This document shows positions 6,509 through 12,128 of a DNA stretch of 12,665 nucleotides, one piece after another. Below the pieces are notes generated by a model. It saw nothing but the letters and a program-made list of their open reading frames with translations, did no database searches and was not told the origin of the DNA. The translations under genes and the position numbers were made by a program. The stretch spans positions 1 through 12,665 of the forward strand of contig JAKATY010000054.1 in NCBI GenBank assembly GCA_021827955.1. The letters run 5' to 3'. Positions within the stretch are counted from its first letter, which is position 1; every line of letters starts with the position of its first letter. This stretch comes from Microcaldota archaeon. GTDB lineage: Archaea > Micrarchaeota > Micrarchaeia > Micrarchaeales > Micrarchaeaceae.

Positions 6509-7231
6509 ATGTACCGATCGAAAATCGTGATGCATGAGCCCGCCTGGAAAAAAGCGGGTTTTGCAGATGAAAAGTCGTATGCCGCAGCGCTGCTCAAAAT
6601 CCTGAAAAAGCGGTATGCCAAACAGTTGAAGACCTCGCTTGGGCATTCCAGTGCTTTCGAACTGCTTGTTGCTACCATACTCTCCGCACAGGCGCAGGAT
6701 GCACAGGTGAATAGGATCACACCACGCCTGTTCAAGGCGTATAGTACTATAAAAGATTTCGCAGATTCAAAGCCTTCACAACTCTACAAGTATGTAAAAA
6801 GCATAGGCCTTTACAGAAGCAAGGCCAAGAACATCGTACTCTCCGCCCGCATTATAATGGAAAAGTTCGGGGGAAAGGTGCCCTCTTCTATGGAAGAGCT
6901 CACAGAACTTCCGGGAGTTGGAAGAAAGACCGCCAATGTGGTGCTCTCCAACGCGTTTAGGGTAAACCATGGCATAGCTATAGACACGCACTGCATAACG
7001 GTGTCGAATCGGCTCGGTCTTGCGCACACTACCGATCCGGCAAAAATAGAAGAGAGGCTTATGCCCCTTTTTCCGCGCAAGGAATGGGGCAACGTCTCGC
7101 ACATGCTAATAGCGCTTGGAAGGGATACCTGCACCGCAAAGGCGAAGTATTGCGAAAGGTGCGTGCTCAAGCGCATGTGCCCTTCAAGCACTTACCGTGC
7201 CGAATCAGGAAAAGGTGCTCCACATGTCTAG
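6509..7231 (+). CDS. nth: Endonuclease III-type DNA glycosylase/AP lyase, paralog 2 (standard)
   Basis: A 240-residue HhH-GPD glycosylase with all standard Nth features: LSAQAQDAQVNRITPRLF, the hairpin LPGVGRKTANVVL with catalytic Lys140, catalytic Asp159 in AIDTH, and cluster ligands Cys208, 215, 218 and 224 in the usual C-x6-C-x2-C-x5-C spacing. It carries about 45 residues before the FELLVATILSAQ core, a little more than the E. coli enzyme. A later ATG at 6530 is an alternative start, but AGGGAAG lies at a good distance before 6509. The 3' end overlaps dph6 by eight bases, so the two are co-transcribed. It is clearly diverged from the minus-strand Nth in active-site flanks and cluster loop, so this is an old paralogy or a transfer, not a recent duplication. 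Confidence 0.95.
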   Translation: MYRSKIVMHEPAWKKAGFADEKSYAAALLKILKKRYAKQLKTSLGHSSAFELLVATILSAQAQDAQVNRITPRLFKAYSTIKDFADSKPSQLYKYVKSIGLYRSKAKNIVLSARIIMEKFGGKVPSSMEELTELPGVGRKTANVVLSNAFRVNHGIAIDTHCITVSNRLGLAHTTDPAKIEERLMPLFPRKEWGNVSHMLIALGRDTCTAKAKYCERCVLKRMCPSSTYRAESGKGAPHV

Positions 7232-7895
7232 AATAGCTGTTTTGTTTAGCGGAGGGAAAGATTCCACTCTGGCGTTGCACAAGTCATTCGATCAGGGCAT
7301 TAAAGCTGATCTGCTGATAACCTTAAAGCCAGAGAACGATTACAGTTTCATGTTCCACAAGGTGAATATAGAGCTTACGAAATTGCAGGCGGAGGCAATG
7401 GGGATAGAGCAGGAATTCGTAACCACGAAGGGTGAAAAGGAGCTGGAGCTGAACGATCTGGAGCGCGTGCTTTCAGAGAGCAACATAGGCACGCTTGTCA
7501 CAGGGGCGCTTGCGAGCGAATACCAAAAAGGCAGGATAGAACGCATATGCGCAAAATTAGGAATAGAGCACATAGCCCCGTTATGGCATTTGGAACCTAA
7601 GGCGGAACTGGAGGAAATCTCCAGCCGCTATTACGCGATAGTCACGCAGGTTTCGGCAGAAGGCCTCGACGAGTCCTTCCTCGGGCGCAGGATAGACGAG
7701 GGCATGATCTCCATGCTCGAGAAAATCAATTCCAAATACGGAATTAACATTGCATTCGAGGGTGGGGAAGCCGAAAGCTTTGTTCTCGACGCCCCTCTTT
7801 TCAGGAAAAGCATAGCCATCAGAAAAGCGCACAAGACATGGGACGGAAAGACAGGTCAGTTTATAATAGACGACGCAGTGCTAGAAAGCAAGTAG
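7224..7895 (+). CDS. dph6: Diphthine--ammonia ligase (Dph6, PP-loop ATPase)
   Basis: A 223-residue adenylating enzyme for the last step of diphthamide synthesis: ATP-dependent amidation of diphthine on the conserved histidine of elongation factor aEF2. The N-terminal PP-loop SGGKDS (9-14) binds ATP pyrophosphate. Family signatures follow: MFHKVN, GALASEYQKGRIE (94-106), PLWH, and the C-terminal EGGEAESFVLDAPLF (179-193). It is single-domain like other archaeal Dph6, without the RidA-like C-terminal domains of the yeast protein. The start at 7224 is chosen because the protein then begins SRIAVLFSGGKDS, and AGGTG at 7213-7217 is a good Shine-Dalgarno site. A longer frame from 7116 would overlap nth deeply. 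It implies that Dph2 and Dph5 are encoded elsewhere in this genome. Confidence 0.92.
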   Translation: MSRIAVLFSGGKDSTLALHKSFDQGIKADLLITLKPENDYSFMFHKVNIELTKLQAEAMGIEQEFVTTKGEKELELNDLERVLSESNIGTLVTGALASEYQKGRIERICAKLGIEHIAPLWHLEPKAELEEISSRYYAIVTQVSAEGLDESFLGRRIDEGMISMLEKINSKYGINIAFEGGEAESFVLDAPLFRKSIAIRKAHKTWDGKTGQFIIDDAVLESK

Positions 7896-7971
7896 CCGTT
7901 CGTGCTCTTTCGCAAAAGGCAATGCTACTATAATAAGTATTTTTCACACTAATCTATTACTGGAAGCGGTC

Positions 7972-7991
7972 TTGCTGGAAAAAGCCTTTAT
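7972..7991 (+). promoter_or_regulatory. Candidate promoter of the aminotransferase gene
   Basis: TTGCTGGAAAAAGCCTTTAT combines a purine-rich BRE-like part with a TATA-like part. It lies about 13 bases before the ATG at 8004 and 40 before the ATG at 8031. A second A/T block (CTATAATAAGTATT, about 7926-7939) is the alternative and would favour the ATG at 8004. Confidence 0.3.
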
Positions 7992-8003
7992 GCAAGTCGA
8001 TTA

Positions 8004-9293
8004 ATGCTTAAAACCTTCAAAAGTGGTAGCATGTTTTTGTCTAATAGGAGCAGGTATGCGCAAAATCCCATAGAGGAAGGCGATGCGCTGGCGGAAAAAC
8101 TTGCAAGGGAGGGCAGGAACATAACAAAGCTGAATAGGGGTGATCCTCCCGTATACTTTCCAACCCCAGAATACATACTTAATGCCTATATAGAGGCCTT
8201 AAAAGCGCACAAGACCAGCTATACCAACGCTTCCGGTGTTCCAGAGCTCAAGGATGCCATCCGCATGCGCTACAAGAAGAGGTACAAGCTCGAGGTCGAC
8301 AGCGAGAGCGTCATAGTGACGCAGGGAGTTTCAGAGGCATTGAGCTTCCTCAACGAGGCTCTAATCGATGACGGAGACTCAGCAGTGCTGTTCAAGCCTT
8401 ACTACCCGCTGTACGTTCCGCTTCTGAATCTCGCGGGAGGAAAGGAGATACTTGAAAAGTACGAGGAGAGCAGGAACTGGAACATACACGTAGAAAGCCT
8501 GGAAGATACGCTCAAGAAGCTCAAAAAGAATGGAGCTATAAGCAAGGTGAAGTACCTGCTGCTTACGAATCCAAACAACCCCACTGGCACGGTGCTCAGG
8601 AAGGATGTGCTCGAAAAGGTAGTGTCTCTCGCGAACGAATACGATCTCTTGCTTGTAAGCGATGAGATATACGACGAGATAGTCTACAACGGCGCGCTGT
8701 TTACCAGCGTTGCCGAAGTTGCGAAGGATGTGCCATTCGCGATTCTCAACGGCGCTTCAAAGGACTTCGATTCTACGGGCTTCAGGCTCGGCTTCGCCAT
8801 AATACCGGGAAGCGACAAGAAATCAATGGAGCTGAAAGAAAAGTTTGCTGATTTCGCGCGCATGAGGCTCTCCGCAAACGTGCCCGCGCAATACGCTTTT
8901 GCAGAAGCGATATCTAACACAAAGGAGCATGAAAAGTCCATAGCATACATGGTAAAAGAAATAGAGTCAAGAGTCAATTTTGCCGTGAGCATGCTCAAGG
9001 AAAATCCGTACATAAGCATAGTAAAACCCAACAGCGCGTTCTACCTCTTTCCGAAGATAGACCTCAAGGAGCTGAAATTTAGCACAGACAACGAATTCGT
9101 GAACAAGCTGCTCATGGAGGAGAACATACAGCTTACAAGGGGCTCCGGCTTCGGCGCGCCTTCGCACATAAGGATCGTTTCTCTGCCGCCAAAGGACGTG
9201 CTCGGCGATGCGATAGGCAGGATAAACGAGTTCTGCAGGAAGAGCGCGCAGGGCTCGAGGCCGAAGAAGAAAGCAGCAAAGAACAGCAAATAA
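8004..9293 (+). CDS. PLP-dependent aminotransferase class I/II, alanine aminotransferase (AlaA)-like
   Basis: A 429-residue fold-type I transaminase. Key residues from the first ATG: cofactor-ring pocket SDEIYDEIVY with Asp220 and Tyr223, the TNPNNPTG loop (188-195), the Schiff-base Lys253 in NGASKDFDSTGFRLGF, and substrate-carboxylate Arg390 in SHIRIVSLPP. The segments MRLSANVPAQYA and YLFPKID closely match E. coli AlaA as I recall it, so transfer of the alanine amino group to 2-oxoglutarate is the most likely reaction. Aspartate or aromatic aminotransferase cannot be excluded. The sequence after the active Lys (DFDSTGF) differs from the common xYxxxGxR. The last 20 residues are a Lys/Arg-rich tail absent from AlaA. 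An ATG at 8031, with GTGG just before it, is an equally good start. Confidence 0.9.
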   Translation: MLKTFKSGSMFLSNRSRYAQNPIEEGDALAEKLAREGRNITKLNRGDPPVYFPTPEYILNAYIEALKAHKTSYTNASGVPELKDAIRMRYKKRYKLEVDSESVIVTQGVSEALSFLNEALIDDGDSAVLFKPYYPLYVPLLNLAGGKEILEKYEESRNWNIHVESLEDTLKKLKKNGAISKVKYLLLTNPNNPTGTVLRKDVLEKVVSLANEYDLLLVSDEIYDEIVYNGALFTSVAEVAKDVPFAILNGASKDFDSTGFRLGFAIIPGSDKKSMELKEKFADFARMRLSANVPAQYAFAEAISNTKEHEKSIAYMVKEIESRVNFAVSMLKENPYISIVKPNSAFYLFPKIDLKELKFSTDNEFVNKLLMEENIQLTRGSGFGAPSHIRIVSLPPKDVLGDAIGRINEFCRKSAQGSRPKKKAAKNSK

Positions 9294-9326
9294 TAAAGCT
9301 TTGCTGCATACAACATAAAAGTCGAA

Positions 9327-9354
9327 AACGTGCGCTGCAGTCCGCGTGCACGTT
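9327..9354. repeat. Inverted repeat just before tRNA-Val
   Basis: AACGTGC (9327-9333) pairs with GCACGTT (9348-9354), extended inward by a G-U and a C-G pair to a 9-bp stem with a 10-base loop. It ends 10 bases before the tRNA. A TATA-like CATAAAA near 9314-9320 would place transcription start inside it. It could be an operator, a leader hairpin or a terminator of the aminotransferase gene. Confidence 0.35.
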
Positions 9355-9364
9355 GTTCGCCAAA

Positions 9365-9455
9365 GGGCCCGTGGTCCAACGGTTACGATGCCAAGCGAAA
9401 AGCGCATAAGCCTTACACGCTGGAGACAGGAGTTCAACTCTCCTCGGGCCCACCA
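9365..9455 (+). tRNA. tRNA-Val (anticodon TAC) with a 16-nt intron at position 29/30, CCA encoded
   Basis: The 7-bp acceptor GGGCCCG/CGGGCCC pairs perfectly, followed by A73 and an encoded CCA (9453-9455). The D arm has GTCC, AACGGTTA and GAT. The T arm has stem AGGAG/CTCCT and loop TTCAACT. The anticodon loop CTTACAC (9412-9418) carries TAC at 9414-9416, as in archaeal tRNA-Val. As written, the anticodon stem does not close: CCA is followed by 16 extra bases before GC. Removing 9394-9409 gives CCAGC/GCTGG, a perfect 5-bp stem. Variable region is AGAC. The NAC gene starts 11 bases downstream. Confidence 0.93.
9394..9409 (+). other. tRNA-Val intron, 16 nt, non-canonical site 29/30
   Basis: Splice sites were set by restoring the anticodon stem, and a BHB fits the same cuts. 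Central helix ATGC (9388-9391) pairs with GCAT (9404-9407). The 5' bulge is C-A|A (9392-9394) and the 3' bulge A-A|G (9408-9410). Inside the intron a 2-bp stem closes a GAAAA loop. The outer exon helix is poor (one good pair), so this is a relaxed BHB. Confidence 0.85.
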
Positions 9456-9466
9456 AAGTGATTTTC

Positions 9467-9823
9467 ATGATGCCGAACATAGATCCCCGCAGGCTCAAGA
9501 GCATGATGGACCAGCTGGGAATCATGAAAAGCGAAATAGAGGCAAGCAAGGTCGTAATATCCTGCGCCGACAAGGACATAGTGATAAGCTCGCCGCAAGT
9601 CACGAGAATCGAGATGCAGGGCCATGTGCAGTTCCAGATAGAGGGCGACGTGGAAGAGAAAGCTTCTGAAGGAGAAGAGGAGCACGGGCATGTTGAAATA
9701 TCGCAGGAAGATATCAAGTTTGTCCAGGAGAAGACAGGAAAGAGCGAGCAGGAAGCATCGGAAGCGCTTGAAAAGTCTGGAGGTGACATAGCAAAAGCAA
9801 TATTGAGCCTGACCGGCGAATAA
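9467..9823 (+). CDS. nac: Archaeal nascent polypeptide-associated complex protein (aNAC)
   Basis: A 118-residue ribosome-associated chaperone that shields nascent chains near the exit tunnel and acts as a homodimer in archaea. Residues 1-24 hold the basic, Met-rich helix (DPRRLKSMMDQLGI). The NAC beta-barrel covers about 25-62 (SKVVISCADKDIVISSPQVT, then FQIEGD). An acidic Glu/Gly/His linker at about 63-75 leads to a C-terminal UBA domain (EDIKFVQEKTGKSEQEASEA, ending AKAILSL). I chose the ATG at 9467 (ATG also at 9470); a GTG at 9458 is in frame but only two bases after the tRNA CCA. The GTGA just upstream may act as a Shine-Dalgarno site. With 11 bases between tRNA and start there is little room for a separate promoter. 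Confidence 0.95.
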   Translation: MMPNIDPRRLKSMMDQLGIMKSEIEASKVVISCADKDIVISSPQVTRIEMQGHVQFQIEGDVEEKASEGEEEHGHVEISQEDIKFVQEKTGKSEQEASEALEKSGGDIAKAILSLTGE

Positions 9824-9876
9824 GCCTAAACTCCTTGCAAAGAATGCCAGAAGCCGATCCAAATCGAGAAAAAGCG

Positions 9877-10191
9877 CTATTCTATCCTGTAGGCGTGCGC
9901 ATACGGCACCCCGCTTGCGGTTTTGACGCTGCCCTTGCTTATTATCTTGCTCTTTATGGCGAGCTCTACCGCCTCTTTCCCAACGATGTTTGCAGTGTAT
10001 AAGTCTTGCGAGTAGGTCTCCTGCAGTTTGTCGCTTATAAGCTCTCCCTTATAGAAATCAGCGTAATCCTTTATGTTTATTACTATCTCTCCGTCCTTTA
10101 GCACCTTGCCTATCTGGCTCTCATCGCACATTGCCAATATATTGCCGCTTGGCGTGACATGCCTCTTTACGTAGATCATTTCCTCATCCAT
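9877..10191 (-). CDS. DUF424 family archaeal protein (COG2412)
   Basis: A 104-residue archaeal protein of a conserved but functionally unassigned family. The N-terminus IYVKRHVTPSGNILAMCDES followed by IGKVLKDGE, the FYKGELI segment, and the C-terminal TANIVGKEAVELAIKSKII then GVPYAHAYRI match the DUF424 pattern (CD..L.G, FY.G, ANIVG..AV, GVPHAQ) as I know it. No membrane segment or signal is present; it should be cytoplasmic. The start overlaps the end of the GT2 gene by eight bases, so the two share a transcript and are probably translationally coupled. An internal ATG at 10179 would drop four residues. Function is unknown; the linkage to a glycosyltransferase need not be functional. Confidence 0.85.
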   Translation of the reverse strand: MDEEMIYVKRHVTPSGNILAMCDESQIGKVLKDGEIVINIKDYADFYKGELISDKLQETYSQDLYTANIVGKEAVELAIKSKIISKGSVKTASGVPYAHAYRIE

Positions 10192-11737
10192 ATCTATAGA
10201 AGAAAACCGTTGCTATGGCATATAGGGCCCCGTACCACATGAGCCAAAGCCCACCAAAGAGGTTGCTGTTAACGAACATAGATATGTAGCCCAGCACGAA
10301 GAGAATCGAGGCAAACGTGATCTCGAATCTTGTATTGTACAGCGCAGAAGAAACGCTGATCTTTTTCGCAAGGCTTTTCTGCCATTGCGGCTTGGGATCC
10401 CCGTTCAGCATGGCTGCAATCGCTGCGCGCGTCCTGACAAAGGCCAGCGCGAAATTAAGAAGGAATATCATTACTCCTTTGCTTACCGATTTGAAGTAGA
10501 ACTTGGTAAGCACAACCGGTATGAACAGGGAAAGGGTAAACGCTATTATCCCGAATATCTCCAAGTCCATGGTGACATTCTTTACGTTAAGAAACTCGCT
10601 GAGCGTGAGGTATTTCAGGGGGAATGCGGAGAATACTATCAGGACCGAGATGAACGTAAATACTATAAGTATGAGCGACAGGTAGTTGAGCCCGAAGCCG
10701 TGCGCTATGTAATCGACGCTTGAAAGTGCAGTGAACTTCTTTATCTTCTTGCCCTTTTTTATCCTCTTCAGGAAATATCCCAAAAACTGCGTATCGCCGT
10801 AGTTGTACCTCCACTGCTGCTTTGACAGTGCCGTGAACGTCTTGATGGGCCTGCCCAGCGCGTATACCTTTGGTATGTAAAGGCTCTTGAACGCGTTTTC
10901 ATCTGATTCGAAGCTGAAAAACGTGTCCTCTATTACGTATTCCGGGATGCCGCCCATTTTATCCAGAGCGCTTCTCCTGATTATGCCGCATGAACCAGCG
11001 AATATGGCGGTATTGTTTAGCGCTCTTGCGGTTTGTATGAACTTGAAGAAGAACGCATTGAAAAGGTCAACGGAGTCTGAGAAGAAATTGCCTTTTGCGG
11101 CCTTTTTCTCCGTCTGCACGTAAGACAGGTTTTCGTTTTGGAAATACGGCAAAGTTTCTAGCAGGAAGTTCCTGTTGGTGAGATATTCATCTGCATCGAA
11201 AACAGCAACAAATTCCTCCTTCGAGATCTTCAGCATGTCGTTCAATGCCCCTGCTTTATAGCCTCTGCGGTTGTCCCTGTGCAGGTATGTCGCTCCGTTC
11301 TTTCTGGCTATCTTGCGCATCTCCTTTGCAATCTCTGCTTTGTTGGAATCGTCAAGCATGTAGTACTTTATCTTCTCCGCAGGATAATTCAGCTCAGCGA
11401 GCTTGGCAAAAGTCTTAGCCACAACTTTTGGCTCTTCGTTGAATATCGGCACTGCTATGGCGACAGTGGGAAACCCCGTCATGGGCTTCAGCCCACTCTT
11501 AATGCTTTTGAGATAGCTTGGGTAGAAATATGCCTTGTAGTACCAATAGGCGGCAAATATGTTGAAGAACCCGGACACCGCGGAAAGTACGAGGAATGCC
11601 GCGGCGATGAGATACATGTAAATGCTGTTTGCTATTATGAACAGGTAGACAGAGAAGACAAGGCCCGCGATTGCAAGCACGATGAAAAGCACCACGGTAA
11701 TAAGCCGCACACTGAACTTGTTCTGATTGTAAGCCAT
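10184..11737 (-). CDS. Membrane-bound GT2 glycosyltransferase, cellulose-synthase-like
   Basis: A 517-residue inverting GT-A enzyme with membrane helices, of the BcsA/hyaluronan-synthase type, that probably polymerises or transfers sugars and may export the product. Two helices span about 11-35 and 41-66. The catalytic domain has VPIFNEE (96-102), the UDP-binding LDD (128-130), DAD (181-183), the base motif IED (269-271) where TED is usual, and QQWRY (307-311) as a variant of Q(Q/R)xRW. Roughly five further helices lie after residue 345, with a loop NGDPKPQW resembling the gating region. No PilZ domain is seen. I chose ATG 11737; a TTG at 11749 would add four residues. A clear TATA box lies 63 bases upstream. 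Product (exopolysaccharide, glycolipid) is unknown. Confidence 0.93.
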   Translation of the reverse strand: MAYNQNKFSVRLITVVLFIVLAIAGLVFSVYLFIIANSIYMYLIAAAFLVLSAVSGFFNIFAAYWYYKAYFYPSYLKSIKSGLKPMTGFPTVAIAVPIFNEEPKVVAKTFAKLAELNYPAEKIKYYMLDDSNKAEIAKEMRKIARKNGATYLHRDNRRGYKAGALNDMLKISKEEFVAVFDADEYLTNRNFLLETLPYFQNENLSYVQTEKKAAKGNFFSDSVDLFNAFFFKFIQTARALNNTAIFAGSCGIIRRSALDKMGGIPEYVIEDTFFSFESDENAFKSLYIPKVYALGRPIKTFTALSKQQWRYNYGDTQFLGYFLKRIKKGKKIKKFTALSSVDYIAHGFGLNYLSLILIVFTFISVLIVFSAFPLKYLTLSEFLNVKNVTMDLEIFGIIAFTLSLFIPVVLTKFYFKSVSKGVMIFLLNFALAFVRTRAAIAAMLNGDPKPQWQKSLAKKISVSSALYNTRFEITFASILFVLGYISMFVNSNLFGGLWLMWYGALYAIATVFFYRYG

Positions 11738-11796
11738 TCCATCTACCAAGATCCTTCTGTTTTGGCGCCAACTATATGTAGCAATAGGATAGCAAT

Positions 11797-11810
11797 CTAT
11801 TTATAAAATC
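11797..11810 (-). promoter_or_regulatory. TATA box of the GT2-DUF424 unit
   Basis: GATTTTATAAATAG on the minus strand is a near-ideal archaeal TATA element. It predicts transcription start around 11775, leaving a leader of about 38 bases that includes GAAGGATC as a possible ribosome-binding stretch before the ATG at 11737. Its core TTTATAAA is palindromic. Confidence 0.55.
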
Positions 11811-11850
11811 CATTGCAAATCAAATAAAGGCTTTAGCCGTAAGACATATG

Positions 11851-11862
11851 CATAAATAAAAT
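11851..11862 (+). promoter_or_regulatory. Candidate TATA box of tRNA-Ser
   Basis: CATAAATAAAAT is centred about 32 bases before the tRNA 5' end, matching the expected archaeal spacing with a very short leader. A second block (ATAAAATATT, 11871-11880) is too close to the gene. Confidence 0.45.
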
Positions 11863-11888
11863 GCGCAAGTATAAAATATTTTGCTAAT

Positions 11889-12011
11889 GCCGGGATGGCG
11901 GAAACTGGTAACGCGCCGGTCTCGAGATCCGTATCTCAAGAGCTGATTCGTGATGCGAACAAGGCAACCGGTTCCCTCTGGGAATTTTGGGTTCAAATCC
12001 CAATCCCGGCG
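11889..12011 (+). tRNA. tRNA-Ser (anticodon CGA) with a 39-nt intron at the canonical 37/38 site
   Basis: The acceptor GCCGGGA/TCCCGGC pairs fully and is followed by G73, the serine discriminator. The D stem is GCG/CGC. Anticodon stem CCGGT (11916-11920) pairs with ACCGG (11967-11971) across an intron. The loop CTCGAG plus A38 gives anticodon CGA at 11923-11925. The long variable arm TTCCC-TCT-GGGAA marks a class II tRNA. The T arm is TTGGG, TTCAAAT, CCCAA. CCA is not encoded (the gene is followed by CAT), unlike the tRNA-Val gene. Confidence 0.96.
11927..11965 (+). other. tRNA-Ser intron, 39 nt, with BHB motif
   Basis: The BHB can be drawn in full. Central helix CTCG (11921-11924) pairs with CAAG (11960-11963), with one C-A mismatch. 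The 5' bulge is A-G|A (11925-11927) and the 3' bulge G-C|A (11964-11966). The intron helix 11928-11935 pairs with 11952-11959 in seven of eight positions, closing a 16-base loop. Confidence 0.9.
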
Positions 12012-12128
12012 CATATCAGAGAGCTAAACGCCTGGAGCTTATTGCTTTAATTTTTATTGAAACTTCATATCTATGTCCTTACAAAATGGTCTTATTCAGC
12101 TCCAAAATAGGTGTTCGGAGAACCCGGA

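Noticed and set aside
7116..7223. A 36-residue N-terminal extension of Dph6
   Set aside because: It would overlap nth by over 100 bases. The family begins right before the SGGKDS loop, and a Shine-Dalgarno site marks the ATG at 7224.
9133..9789. A 218-codon minus-strand ORF
   Set aside because: Antisense to the aminotransferase tail, tRNA-Val and NAC. All three are well supported on the plus strand.
11279..11806. A 175-codon plus-strand ORF
   Set aside because: Antisense to the GT2 gene with its LDD and DAD motifs, and it crosses the GT2 promoter.
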